Origin: Euryarchaeota archaeon UBA19
GTDB taxonomy: Archaea; Thermoplasmatota; Poseidoniia; Poseidoniales; Thalassarchaeaceae
NCBI GenBank assembly: GCA_002502175.1
Contig: DAPQ01000075.1
Span: 1 to 64,000 of the forward strand
Length of the DNA stretch: 64,000 nt
Direction: 5' to 3'
This document shows, piece after piece, positions 58,001-64,000 of this stretch; position 1 is the stretch's first letter, and every line of letters begins with the position of its first letter. The notes beneath the pieces were generated by a model. That model was not told the origin of the DNA. It ran no database searches and was given only the letters and a program-made list of their open reading frames with translations. A program made the position numbers and the translations under genes.

Positions 58001-58577
58001 CTCCCCTGAACAATACAGCAAAAATTGTTCCAAGCATCAATGATGCAGCATAGAAAGAAAAGAAATTAGCGGCTATACCGGCCCTTTGGACATCGATTAA
58101 TAGATTCTGTAAACTATCTCCTTCAGATAGTGCCAATTCCGGCATAGAGGCGGCATAGGCCACAGAAACGTGAAACCCAGCGACCATAGAGAATAGGATT
58201 GTTGCTTCCTCATTTCTATTCGATTTTACAAGAATGAGTGTTGACATAGCCACGAATGCAAAAGTAGTTGCTAGTATGGCGTCAATAAATCCGAGTATTT
58301 CCAGGGCTATCGGTCCGACTGCAAAGAGTAGTACGAATAGCGAGTTTCGGTTTAATGGTGAATCTTCTGGAAGGGCAGATACCCAAAACCTTCCCATTAC
58401 AGCCGCTAACGCGGCTGCGACGGGGAGGATAACCAACTTTCCTGTGTCAATCATCGCATCATCAGAGAGGGATGTGGCAGCGAAGAGTAACAGAAGTAAT
58501 CCTGCTAACACCGCTGGTGCCGAAACCAGTCCATTGTACTGGCCGACGTCCCTCGTTTTCCCGTTTTCATAAGACAT
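49041..58577 (-). CDS. aglB: Oligosaccharyltransferase AglB with giant extracellular extension
   Basis: AglB transfers a lipid-linked glycan onto Asn in N-x-S/T sites of exported proteins. The first about 900 residues are a GT-C type membrane domain with about 13 helices. Its motifs are the acidic GGSDPWYMKR (about residue 396), the second acidic LADHDSF (about 516) and the TIxE-type TIGEAQAPS (about 724). The signature WWDYG follows at 952-956. The normal enzyme would end around residue 1,400. Here about 1,750 more residues follow: carboxypeptidase-regulatory-like beta domains (GTVELDGIGPVPNARIL; GTLTDENGNTLAGFV), a Gly-rich repeat block (about 1,560-1,790), NEW3/CARDB-type domains (about 2,930 and 3,036) and a final membrane helix (VIGIILAIILVFVVWYF). 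The frame is open throughout, with no sign of a merged gene pair. Confidence 0.92.
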   Translation of the reverse strand: MSYENGKTRDVGQYNGLVSAPAVLAGLLLLLFAATSLSDDAMIDTGKLVILPVAAALAAVMGRFWVSALPEDSPLNRNSLFVLLFAVGPIALEILGFIDAILATTFAFVAMSTLILVKSNRNEEATILFSMVAGFHVSVAYAASMPELALSEGDSLQNLLIDVQRAGIAANFFSFYAASLMLGTIFAVLFRGVLYDGGNGSLFDRLPKKIDFSEHRDILITSFILLIVNLIPLYSIATISDAATFEEHHYLGGVWALVTSVVVMFVAFCRAERWHVLGAVVAVNWLIYTLSHLVEIGVSLPEQLEFLAGNDFGGAFSWFFITFWLNVLAIILASSGRFGDIAPRREPSQFRLWWRDNSYSILVGSAVIVGLLIRTGWNVLPAMNANITGLWDMTGGSDPWYMKRVVDYIVAEHAHFIFDADRSYPSGGINPRPPLFSWCLALGGLALEWLTGIAAEEVVWWSVAGLPAIFGALIVLPVAGIANRLHSAQAGIFAAWLMALMPGHISHSTFGLADHDSFALLFLTLAIYFWVRALGEIGSERVFRDPSANPLYLVAGIREMWNRNPVMMSYATLAGISFSTVALGWKGFVYGPGILFLAFAFQIVLNMFRRRDSLPLTSAALQMMFTTFLIPLPFYIWPGLNLLWAPSGFQPMFYIVGFTIALGWVASSFRDKPWLLVLGSGGLLFGGILSALWILQTAEYYDGWDILFTGGFYFSKNKIFGTIGEAQAPSRGVLFASFGPIVTLIALGYAFILLWRGAREEKQGLSLVGLWVLIASYMAWTAGRFILNATPAMAVVGAIGIAALWNMADFSGFIKEWRRAGIGTPRARFRSARTASMKKPMIPALVLVFMLVATQHATYGIDSGIPRGETASGDVDQVIYDITPDVMRFDIGGLSLLDSSSYNPTANCGNGCWYMGTFGPGFNGGGWNMAYEWLSEQDSDEDFGQRPAFVSWWDYGFQALDSGEHPTVADNFQSGIPHSGGMLLSSSQEDTLAMFIATLAQGDRQYSGNGEFGEEFTQAIQNHLTTEQVEEFHDILSLGPGQKQFVIDRSLVLIYQNVQEVQDSSFTAGNLKITTDLMHGTILDENGLPTEPMWFVFKDGKQVGNATTNETEAKSIFDQARGSSQPYEEQTTHYEIGGYRYTADLIESYDDVSTNLHRANAKLGLSRAFLTTALTLDELVEMYHDISSQVVYEVQDYQGSLGETIERNNEIRYFAIDDRLYPLGGAYYADQSYHRGQTTGIFYAPTTLSGLDPNHYIESVYETQRGDRPTVFMSAERYEQEYMSDVVKQQSGAMEDSTDMIQLVDIQYQQTESFFETMVARIYVGYGTSSLGLTVDPSQPGPTWAISGTPGSPLENAFPLPGAMMNHFVIANWYDDGSDSPDEDNNSVPDIFDGGYAAIGRANSNVKVVKYYSGATIEGTVELDGIGPVPNARILIERDAFSGEEVPDENGTVTDQDPRTYWIPIGTVDADENGDYSFTVPAGKIRVSAFFGESDLRAARDELASGGGGMLQDVATESTIGERNVNLITGILGNVSGSQWLSETIINVSGEDGHSNGQALINGDIIVEPSFSTGRLIWNGAGSFSGQAITDAVVELSPAWDQIQMQPIMLETSTGSVNGPDLAFQGIGQVTFTGEGEVISNGLMTVNDFVGTHTQTILHGHSLAGSGEFTGRGTLSGVIDGEDIVDGDCNENGTMPENYSVCSLSDGDFLIEGAVNATGRFTSNGTSSFSQEHNGSSLIGAGVFTVDASNEELDSYGTLNGTGTFSGEGEFSGPMVQAGTFHLIDAIPGNYNVAVIFNDGTRIEIIDGFNVPFRGVPSLHQIDVAGGSISGTLTDENGNTLAGFVTMVHSESDNDTILGECSEVMYAPCMLTADENGSFEFGPIMPGEYTFALDMDEDGFNEVELRHEFDAEMDSQVEFPTPIPTVFDLRFSLSQIVDGSQTSVEGLENLTLVKSDNSAAPVIAVFDNVSGEYLAELSQGQWILSHDLSDSEQLWEQIDLESDISTSFTFRESMNVIGTVYYDTNAEVTNSTIQAEVVDFTQVIFHWENFTTTETTDANGVFNVVLPIGSVVDAAVFGSVLNVVNGTRFTVEEGMENITMVARPGYDVNGNLNLNRLGNYYSSNLEGWEQVTVFATNDDIDAVWHIDVTQFGTFNTILPEGNWTFTTDLEWLNATEATLMVDGENDTVEMYVYPAMSFLEIDFFLDNTGDNSVTNGTLVNYQFSIVPLENSAGLTINVAEDGEEWISQGFARVPVEAGSYRINVELSNARAGDIFGTRIMTGDAYFEVGFGGEVVSRSIGFDPEWKVDLTFTNESGGPLVDQLVRFINPENSGEVITRKTDMNGTLIDHLADGEWIVVIDSVETDTGVIEGVRTTITVSEQNANNAETISTSELASFSVRISDSNGIYLQDMDLKLTSNDGLGTVYLDSTDESGQTSGIISSGSWNIELNQTVDRTRYVISSIELLDGGLVAGENDLIDIIASTHYEMSGTIFWDHDDDDDADVGEGVPDVEILMTSEGHDNISQITNAAGEWSVFVPADTTWQVSTFREGFDQEMESIAMNAPNSVEIELTAGYVNIFGNVSHSDLSNIGEQVELILIPSHGMVRDRVVPDKVFEDGVWNGQWTASVEPGRWIIRATLESSNLVGMASIDADISDGGNVDIDLLYGGWLYLATQWLDFNGTQHHASESEIQGAEIIDEVEFILSSGAGVRWDAMLTEAGEISILMPTGMIGVEGSFSVDQMDRVMEYSTSKSINVPGSGTDLTASVTQDILFDRISNHTISATIVSVTGGELTDEGEFDDVQATLGDEGEYDSIEFTMSLDYLGHETVSSYTVSGNVAGTDGQYWSVEVWDQSVENWTSPFTFEFGLDSNNSTTYDNLLLRITPANQSTAQSLTNGHTVDIRFTSADGYQFEQEVIVRIPQFHDFELREPLLDVYGIRPGEELSIPLLFTNSGNGDERFEFVFDDTQLPPDWQRTGATSHTVGAFVDTTHTIKVIAPENATGTEDFIITISVTDKNNGTYPPLVIRVKTSLPVLEISNVYSNGDPLFGTIHTFTVVVENTGLVDAEKVKLVGTVRGKNVSSSVTQDVLSGDSVTYLIDINLTDFDGPSQEWFDFEISTEGQEFGEEPETVSKRYSLKAQAVDDSTPTTVIGIILAIILVFVVWYFTRSGSRRPGAPF

Positions 58578-58659
58578 TATTTTCTCACCGTCTATTTGCA
58601 GCCTAAAGGCTCAGCGTCGCGGCGACCCAAACTTCTGTTATAACCGTTCTCGGAGTTTA

Positions 58660-58674
58660 CGCTACGTAGTAGCG
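58660..58674. repeat. Short palindrome with 3-nt centre (CGCTAC-GTA-GTAGCG)
   Basis: Perfect 6-bp inverted repeat in the 120-nt gap between purD and aglB, both on the minus strand. It begins 23 nt after the purD stop, just beyond the T8 run, and ends 82 nt before aglB. A weaker AGCCT-AA-AGGCT palindrome lies at 58600-58611. Member of the palindrome family. Confidence 0.5.
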
Positions 58675-58686
58675 AGCCTAGTTTTC

Positions 58687-58694
58687 AAAAAAAA
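58687..58694 (-). terminator. Oligo-T terminator after purD
   Basis: On the minus strand eight consecutive T residues begin 4 nt after the purD stop codon. Archaeal RNA polymerase terminates at such oligo-T tracts without needing a hairpin. It is followed 12 nt later by a palindrome of the window-wide family. Confidence 0.6.
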
Positions 58695-58697
58695 CGG

Positions 58698-59966
58698 TCA
58701 AAGTGCCCGATATGCAATATCTCTCCGATAATGTGAGCCGGCCAAATTGATTTCTTCGATAATGGCGTAGGCAGCGTTTACTGCAGTTGGAAGATCAGAT
58801 GCCACAGCGGTTGCCGATAGGACTCTTCCCCCACTCGAAAGAAGTTTTTCTTCTTCATCCCGAAGGGTGCCGGCTTGGTGTACAAATGCGATAATTTCAC
58901 CTTCTTCGATTCGAGTATTTTCGCCGGTAATTTCTCTACCGGTCTTTGAAGGACCTGGGTATCCTTCAGAGGCTAAAACTACAGTGACTGCGGACTTGTC
59001 AGAAAATATCGGATGATAACTCTCAATCCTACCCTCAGCAGCTGCTAGAAGCATTTCACCAAGGTCACTTTCTATCAGTGGAATTGTGACTTGAGTTTCT
59101 GGGTCTCCGAACCTAACATTGTATTCGACTACGCTCGGAGCACCTTCATCATTAATCATAAGCCCGACATAGAGAACTCCTCGATATGGAATTGGTTGAT
59201 TGCGCAAATGATGATGCATTGGATTGACTATTTCCTGAATCACCCTTTGCCTCACTGATTCGGTTACAACAGGAGCTGGAGCATATGCACCCATGCCGCC
59301 AGTATTTGGCCCAGTGTCTCCATCTCCGACTCTCTTGTGATCTTGACTTGCGGGTAGGCAAATGTATCCGGATTCATCCATAATTACCAACATAGAAGCT
59401 TCCTCCCCTGCGAGGAATTCTTCTAAGAGTACAAATCCATCAGTCGAAATCGATTCTCGGATGAAAACGCTAGCCTCCTCAAAATCCTCAGTTACCACCA
59501 CGCCCTTTCCGGCAGCTAGTACATCTCGCTTGATTACCCAGGGTGGTGAATATCGAGATAGGGCGCTATCGATGTCGGAATCTGACTTCAAAATTTGCAC
59601 ACCTGCTGTGGGTATTCCTAATTCTTCCATCACCTGCTTTGCGTAAATTTTGGAACCTTCTAATTCGGCACCTTCCGAATGAGGTCCAAAACTCGGTATC
59701 CCCTTTTCCCTTAATGAGTCTGAGAGTCCAGAAACCAACGGGGCTTCGGGGCCAACTACAACTAGGTCAACCGATAATTCAATTGCAAGTTCAACCACTG
59801 TGTTTACATCGGTAGCAGAAACATCATGATTGACTCCTAACATTGAGGTCCCTGCATTACCAGGACATGTATGAATTGAGTCGACTGAGGGGCTTTCCGA
59901 GAGCCCGATTGCGAGGGCGTGCTCTCTTCCTCCGCTTCCAACTATCAGCACCCTCAATCCGGCCAT
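58698..59966 (-). CDS. purD: Phosphoribosylamine-glycine ligase (GARS)
   Basis: Second enzyme of de novo purine synthesis: joins phosphoribosylamine and glycine using ATP. The chain starts MAGLRVLIVGSGGREHALA, the usual N-terminus. It has the ATP-grasp fold with VIKRDVLAAGKGVVV, GDTGPNTGGMGAYAP and VVEYNVRFGDPETQV, and ends with the small C-terminal domain (SDKSAVTVVLASEGYPG). Length is about 422 residues, normal for the family. The ATG at 59966 is chosen because the in-frame ATG at 60005 only adds 13 residues with no family counterpart. carS lies 72 nt upstream on the same strand. Confidence 0.96.
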   Translation of the reverse strand: MAGLRVLIVGSGGREHALAIGLSESPSVDSIHTCPGNAGTSMLGVNHDVSATDVNTVVELAIELSVDLVVVGPEAPLVSGLSDSLREKGIPSFGPHSEGAELEGSKIYAKQVMEELGIPTAGVQILKSDSDIDSALSRYSPPWVIKRDVLAAGKGVVVTEDFEEASVFIRESISTDGFVLLEEFLAGEEASMLVIMDESGYICLPASQDHKRVGDGDTGPNTGGMGAYAPAPVVTESVRQRVIQEIVNPMHHHLRNQPIPYRGVLYVGLMINDEGAPSVVEYNVRFGDPETQVTIPLIESDLGEMLLAAAEGRIESYHPIFSDKSAVTVVLASEGYPGPSKTGREITGENTRIEEGEIIAFVHQAGTLRDEEEKLLSSGGRVLSATAVASDLPTAVNAAYAIIEEINLAGSHYRRDIAYRAL

Positions 59967-60038
59967 ATTACATTCGCAATCGACTAGCAAATTAATGCAT
60001 TGCAATAGTAAATCTCTTGCAACTTGGTGGTTGGAAGA

Positions 60039-60737
60039 TCAATATGGAACAGACTTCAATCCGAGTCTGTAGCCTATTATATTGAACGAGCGATGAATTA
60101 TTGGGGTCAAAACAATGATTGCAATAATTGGTGGAGTTAAATCAGAATGCATCATTATCTGGTCTCTGAATAAAATTGCAGCAGCTAGGAATATGAAAAT
60201 TGCAAAGGGAAGAGTGTCTAATAGAGGGGCTTTTGAACTAACTTCTCCTTCCCTTTTCAGCCCCTGTCTGCGTTTTACAAAAGAACCCGCCATATCACCC
60301 AACATACAGGCTAACCCTAGGGTGAATCCAAGCACAAATGCAGCGCTCCATTCATTCCCAATCCAAAACCAATCCGAAGGTTCAGAGATTAACAATGGGT
60401 CGATGAATGGCCGGTTTGAGGAAGGAGTATTTCCTTCCCAAATGTAATGCGAAATCATAACCAGTATTCCAGAAAAGACGCCCCCTCCAATAAGCCCCTC
60501 CCAAGACTTACCATCACCTAGTAACCTATTCCCATCAGAATGAATTTTACCTCCATCGATCTTGTGGTTTTCAAAGCCGAATTTATCAGGAATCCATTTT
60601 CCAAAAAGCATTGCTCCTGTATTTGCTAAATATGCAGGCCCGTATAGAATTAAGACGGTTAGCACGTTAATCGCAAAATCTCCGGCTGTAGCATCGGGGA
60701 AAGCAAGGTCCGCCATGCTTGACATTAGTCCCGCCAT
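60039..60737 (-). CDS. carS: CDP-archaeol synthase
   Basis: Membrane enzyme that activates unsaturated archaeol phosphate with CTP to CDP-archaeol, a committed step of archaeal phospholipid synthesis. It has about 5 helices. Family marks are YGPAYLANTGAMLFGKW near the N-terminus, the cytoplasmic loop IDGGKIHSDGNRLLGDGKSWEGLIGG, and the C-terminal region GDMAGSFVKRRQGLKREG with LLDTLPFAI. The start is uncertain among several Met codons (60791, 60737, 60725 and 60716); 60737 is used because it leaves room for a promoter before the divergent surface-protein gene. The gene identifies the host as an archaeon. Confidence 0.93.
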   Translation of the reverse strand: MAGLMSSMADLAFPDATAGDFAINVLTVLILYGPAYLANTGAMLFGKWIPDKFGFENHKIDGGKIHSDGNRLLGDGKSWEGLIGGGVFSGILVMISHYIWEGNTPSSNRPFIDPLLISEPSDWFWIGNEWSAAFVLGFTLGLACMLGDMAGSFVKRRQGLKREGEVSSKAPLLDTLPFAIFIFLAAAILFRDQIMMHSDLTPPIIAIIVLTPIIHRSFNIIGYRLGLKSVPY

Positions 60738-60816
60738 ATACTCATGCGAGAAGAACTCTCGGTTTCTTGCACATGCCGCCGATTCCTTCATTGATTACTT
60801 ATTGTACGCGTCATCG

Positions 60817-62508
60817 ATGAGTAAATCGAAGACTATGCTATTGGCAACATTTTTGCTAACCGCTTTAGCCACAACAACCTCCCTTAACGTCGTAGCACAA
60901 CCATCCGAAATTATCATTGATTCAAGGGTTGAATGGATTGAAGATCGCTCACTAGAGGTCGATTTACGAATCGTTTCCGGAGGTGATTTAACGCTTAATG
61001 GACTTACTCTCGATATAAACGACAGAGTGAATATTTACGTGGAATCTGGCGGTATACTAAACGTCCAAAACTCACATATCCAAGATAATAATCCTCCGAC
61101 TGGATTAGCAGGTTACGGATATTGGGATGAAGATAATCGTTCGGCTGTATTAATCCCTGGTTCAGATTATGATGGAGCGTTCGATGCCACATTTTATTCG
61201 GGAGAAACTAGCACATTTTACGGAGGTCAGGCTATCATCGAAGGGCAAGACCCCATCGATCTGAACGGTAGTGAATTTACCCTCTCTTTCGATTCCAATA
61301 CAGACGATGTTTGGGTTGATTTAGTTGGATATGGACATCAATCAGTTCATCTTGCTACAGTAACCATGACTCCTGATGTAGGATCGGCCATTACCTACAA
61401 CGCTATTGAATTAGAACATCGCAATATGATGGGCTTAGATCAGGATAGTGATACCTGTGTGTTAAATGTCGCCGGAACTGCTGATTTTGATGAGGCTTCA
61501 ATTCTAGGGTGCATGGTGGTTGTTGATGGAATGATGACCTTGCATTCAACCACAATAGACAGAACAGGACCAATCATTTCCAACAAGGATGCTGAACTTA
61601 TTCTCAGTGGTCAAACTACATTCTCTATGAGTAAAGATGACCATGATGTGCGTGCACATGCAAATTCAAGGTTGCATTGGGGAGAATATGTGTTAGGAAG
61701 TGGCGGCCACACAGACCGCTGGGAGAAAATCATGGATTCTCAAGAAGTTCACTTTGATGCTGCTGGAGTTTTATTCAGGATTCTGAATTTTGGTCAATAC
61801 GAAATAACTTCATCAACATATTTCAGCGATGAAAACGGAGTGGGTCTTATTGACTCAGGCGATACTCGAACCGTTGAGATAGGTTGGGCAGATGGAAGTG
61901 TTTGGACTGAATCCGCGAGCATAGAAATCATTGAATATCGAACTGGATGGAATATGGATGAAACACTGGACGATTATGGCGGTGGAATAATCCCATTGAC
62001 TTGGGATGAAATAATCGTAATCGACGGAAATACGCCACAAATTGAATTTGTTTCGCTTGATTATCAAGAACCAACCGAGAGCGTTTCAAGAGGAAGTAGT
62101 GGCGTTGGCTTGATGGCAAAAATAGCAAATCGTGGAACTGCTCCTGCCATTGTATACTTCACATGTGATGTTACTGAAACTGGAGCCGCGGCGCAAATGA
62201 CAAGTTATCCAGGCGGTTTGGTGGAAGCAGGAGAGGAAGTCACAATTCAATTCTCTTGGATGAATAGCGATGTGGACAATGCAAGCTTGACCTGCGAGAT
62301 ACTTACACCTACCCAATTGGTAGATGAAGATGCATTTGGAGGCGGTACCGCTTCAAGCGAGCAAATTACCTGGGTTGATGCAGAAGATGATGAAGATGGT
62401 TCAATTCTACCTGTTGTTGTTGCGTTTGCAATAGCGGTTGTAGCAATGGCAGCGTTCTTCTTCAGGATGACAAAATCATCTGAAGAGGATGAAGAAGAAT
62501 TGTATTAG
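60817..62508 (+). CDS. Secreted surface protein with C-terminal membrane anchor
   Basis: Not recognised (563 residues). A signal peptide (MLLATFLLTALATTTSLNVVAQ) starts at the ATG at 60817; upstream in-frame codons overlap the divergent carS and are unlikely to be used. The extracellular part has short beta-helix-like units (GDLTLNGLTLDINDRVNIYVESGG; GILNVQNSHIQDNN; DGMMTLHSTTIDRTG) and a later CARDB-like sandwich. A membrane helix (LPVVVAFAIAVVAMAAFFF) precedes a short acidic tail ending EEDEEELY. The layout is a small version of the 1,409-residue beta-helix protein at 43408-47637. The last 4 nt overlap the convergent neighbour. Confidence 0.78.
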   Translation: MSKSKTMLLATFLLTALATTTSLNVVAQPSEIIIDSRVEWIEDRSLEVDLRIVSGGDLTLNGLTLDINDRVNIYVESGGILNVQNSHIQDNNPPTGLAGYGYWDEDNRSAVLIPGSDYDGAFDATFYSGETSTFYGGQAIIEGQDPIDLNGSEFTLSFDSNTDDVWVDLVGYGHQSVHLATVTMTPDVGSAITYNAIELEHRNMMGLDQDSDTCVLNVAGTADFDEASILGCMVVVDGMMTLHSTTIDRTGPIISNKDAELILSGQTTFSMSKDDHDVRAHANSRLHWGEYVLGSGGHTDRWEKIMDSQEVHFDAAGVLFRILNFGQYEITSSTYFSDENGVGLIDSGDTRTVEIGWADGSVWTESASIEIIEYRTGWNMDETLDDYGGGIIPLTWDEIIVIDGNTPQIEFVSLDYQEPTESVSRGSSGVGLMAKIANRGTAPAIVYFTCDVTETGAAAQMTSYPGGLVEAGEEVTIQFSWMNSDVDNASLTCEILTPTQLVDEDAFGGGTASSEQITWVDAEDDEDGSILPVVVAFAIAVVAMAAFFFRMTKSSEEDEEELY

Positions 62509-63707
62509 CAGCTCGAGACTTGAGTCCAAGACTCATCTGTATCTGAGCCATCATCTCCACCACCAAATTCTGCAAGTTCGTAATATGTGGTTGACACGTG
62601 GGCGGTACGATCTCCCCACGGTGGCCCTTGAGTTGCGGATACGGTGAACTCGTAGCAGCCGAAATCAGACTCTTCCCAATCTTCTCTGGGTATGAATTGC
62701 ATGTTAATTGCGATATCTTCTACGGAGCCATCGAGAACTATCTCTGAACCGAAATCCCCCACAACTGCCGAACCAGAACCATATTCTCCATTCATTGAAT
62801 CCCATGTGGCATCACCGTTGATTACTGTCACCGTAGGATAAGAAATAGCAGTCACCCCATCCTTGGATAGGGTCGCAGTAAGTTCGAAATTAGCGTGGGG
62901 CAAGGGCGCGGGAGGATTTCCTACGTTAGTTTGTAATCCGACCCATGCTTTCAGACCTACACCGATAACACAACTGTCTTTATTTCCTGAGCAATCATTC
63001 CCTTGACCCATTGCGCCAACCGCGAGATTTTGTGTTGTGTCAACAGTTCTTGCCAAGTGACCAGAATTCAATATAAAAGAGTCCGAAGAACTACCTGAAT
63101 CTACAGTTACGATGTAACGAGAATCGGTAGCCGCATTACCAGAGTAGAATTCATCTATTGGAAGAACCAATCTGCCGTATTTTCCGTTTGCATCATTGAG
63201 GTTTATTGACAAGGGCATGACTGATTCCCAGACTTTTTCTCCACCGTAGGTTATCGACACATCAGCATCACCTGAAGATCCGCCGAAAAATCCGCCCGAT
63301 TCTCGGATAGTGAGGGTTATTGTTTCAGCGTCTGATGATAAATCGCTGTCCGTAATCGTAAGTGAGCTGGAAAAGAGACTACTGGATATGAATGGTGAAG
63401 CAAGTAGAAGCAAGATTGTTACAGAAATAACTTCGGTAAATTTCCTATTTACTCCATCCCAAATAAGGAACCACCCCGCTCCCGCTAATAGAATTGGCAC
63501 TATAATTGCCAAGGCATATTCACTCTGAATTGATGGGAGTGAGTATAACCACATCGATACTATTGACACTACTGCCAAACCAATTCCGATATAGAGGGAG
63601 TTAGGTACTAAGGTCTTTTTTTCTGCTTCAGGGGCCGCTACAGCGACTATCTCATCTGCTGGTTGTTGAACGTCCATAGCCTTCTTCAGCAATCCGCCAT
63701 CACTCAT
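62505..63707 (-). CDS. Membrane protein with extracellular beta domain
   Basis: Not recognised (400 residues). A cytoplasmic N-terminus of about 35 residues leads into three hydrophobic helices (LYIGIGLAVVSIVSMWLYSL; YALAIIVPILLAGAGWFLIW; VISVTILLLLASPFISSSLF). About 280 residues of beta-rich, Ser/Gly/Asp-rich sequence follow, probably outside the cell, with cysteines that could form disulfides (CSGNKDSC; FGCYEF; terminal SSC). No catalytic motif is visible. It overlaps the convergent surface gene by 4 nt and has its own 89-nt upstream gap containing a palindrome. Confidence 0.72.
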   Translation of the reverse strand: MSDGGLLKKAMDVQQPADEIVAVAAPEAEKKTLVPNSLYIGIGLAVVSIVSMWLYSLPSIQSEYALAIIVPILLAGAGWFLIWDGVNRKFTEVISVTILLLLASPFISSSLFSSSLTITDSDLSSDAETITLTIRESGGFFGGSSGDADVSITYGGEKVWESVMPLSINLNDANGKYGRLVLPIDEFYSGNAATDSRYIVTVDSGSSSDSFILNSGHLARTVDTTQNLAVGAMGQGNDCSGNKDSCVIGVGLKAWVGLQTNVGNPPAPLPHANFELTATLSKDGVTAISYPTVTVINGDATWDSMNGEYGSGSAVVGDFGSEIVLDGSVEDIAINMQFIPREDWEESDFGCYEFTVSATQGPPWGDRTAHVSTTYYELAEFGGGDDGSDTDESWTQVSSC

Positions 63708-63760
63708 GTCAGTAACCTCTCAATTGAGCAAGGCGTCCCTAGCGTCGGTTATCAACCCAA

Positions 63761-63777
63761 TGCCACCATAGGTGGCA
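63761..63777. repeat. Short palindrome with 3-nt centre (TGCCACC-ATA-GGTGGCA)
   Basis: Perfect 7-bp inverted repeat around ATA. On the minus strand it begins 19 nt after the stop of the partial upstream gene and ends 53 nt before the next start. Member of the palindrome family. Confidence 0.5.
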
Positions 63778-63796
63778 GAGCACAGATTATCGATGA

Positions 63797-64000
63797 TTAG
63801 AACAAACGTGCATCTAGAGGTTCTAACTCATCTGATTCCTCATCATTGGTTAGCCTTGAAGATCTACCTGCAAATGCTGCTGCTGCTAGAGCTGAAATCA
63901 TCAATGTACCAATCAATTCGAAGCCAGGAAGGTAAACACCTCTAATGTAAATCGTCATGGTTTGAATTTGGTAATTCGGGATACCTTCCGTTCTCACCGA
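63797..64000 (-). CDS. C-terminal part of a membrane protein, possibly complex I subunit J-like
   Basis: Only the 3' end of this gene is inside the window. The frame is open to the window edge; a GTG at 63997 is also a possible start. The visible part has one membrane helix (FELIGTLMISALAAAAFAG) preceded by IYIRGVYLPG and followed by a charged tail (SRLTNDEESDELEP). The pattern of a FE pair opening a helix rich in Leu and Ala recalls the end of NuoJ/FpoJ of the NADH dehydrogenase-like complex. No subunit K gene follows it, as would be usual, so the assignment is weak. Confidence 0.4.
   Translation of the reverse strand, partial: SVRTEGIPNYQIQTMTIYIRGVYLPGFELIGTLMISALAAAAFAGRSSRLTNDEESDELEPLDARLF

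Noticed and set aside
60562..60816. N-terminal extension of the surface protein starting at 60817
   Set aside because: The extra 85 codons lie antisense to carS and precede a complete signal peptide.

Overview
The window looks like chromosomal DNA of an uncultured planktonic archaeon, most likely Marine Group II (Poseidoniales, Thermoplasmatota side of the Euryarchaeota). The archaeal assignment rests on CDP-archaeol synthase, AglB oligosaccharyltransferase, archaeosine synthase, archaeal-type GluRS and PheT, archaeal S15, RNase P subunit Rpp21/RNP4, a CRM-domain protein and type II GAPDH. The marine group II assignment is an inference. It rests on the density of very large secreted, membrane-anchored proteins with short aromatic cytoplasmic tails, on bacterial-type genes (adk, dnaJ, trhO) among archaeal housekeeping genes, and on a 23S rRNA gene with no 16S upstream. 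No mobile element, CRISPR array or convincing tRNA gene was seen. No gene-free stretch exceeds 300 bases.

Layout. Bases 1-2345 hold the 5' part of a 23S rRNA gene on the minus strand, cut by the window edge, with a structured leader up to about 2612. Bases 2613-6004 hold a zinc-ribbon/LPFG-repeat protein, an ion transporter and the run adk - RNase P subunit 4 - CRM protein. Bases 6052-10842 are a large C-terminally anchored subtilase. Bases 10928-15441 hold gap, diverging from a GXGXG/glutamate-synthase-like protein and pheT; pheT appears to start at a CTG codon. Bases 15452-23187 hold a small protein, a secreted SGNH hydrolase, rnhB, gltX and a membrane protein ending in a zinc ribbon. Bases 23188-26473 hold a degenerate RecJ-like gene, rpsO and arcS. 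Bases 26512-34037 hold a surface protein, dnaJ, a membrane zinc-ribbon protein, a UPF0201 protein, a pyroglutamyl-peptidase/Nudix fusion, a small membrane protein, trhO and an unknown protein. Bases 34071-58577 are dominated by surface genes: a 1,910-residue TSP3-type calcium-binding protein, a beta-helix protein, an N-terminally anchored subtilase and a 3,178-residue AglB; an MBL hydrolase and a STAND ATPase lie among them. Bases 58698-64000 hold purD, carS, two more membrane-anchored surface proteins and a truncated membrane protein.

How the genes fit together. One theme is RNA and translation: 23S rRNA, RNase P, CRM protein, S15, PheT, GluRS, ArcS, TrhO and RNase HII. The other is the cell surface: two subtilases, an SGNH hydrolase, TSP3, beta-helix and other beta-rich anchored proteins, together with the enzyme that would N-glycosylate them (AglB) and an archaeal membrane-lipid enzyme (CarS). 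This fits a heterotroph that binds and digests proteins and polysaccharides at its surface.

The most unusual patterns are: a family of nine perfect short palindromes with 3-nt centres between genes, often about 20-26 nt after a stop codon; the giant tail on AglB; the peptidase-Nudix fusion; an apparently active-site-less RecJ-like gene beside rpsO; and the likely CTG start of pheT.
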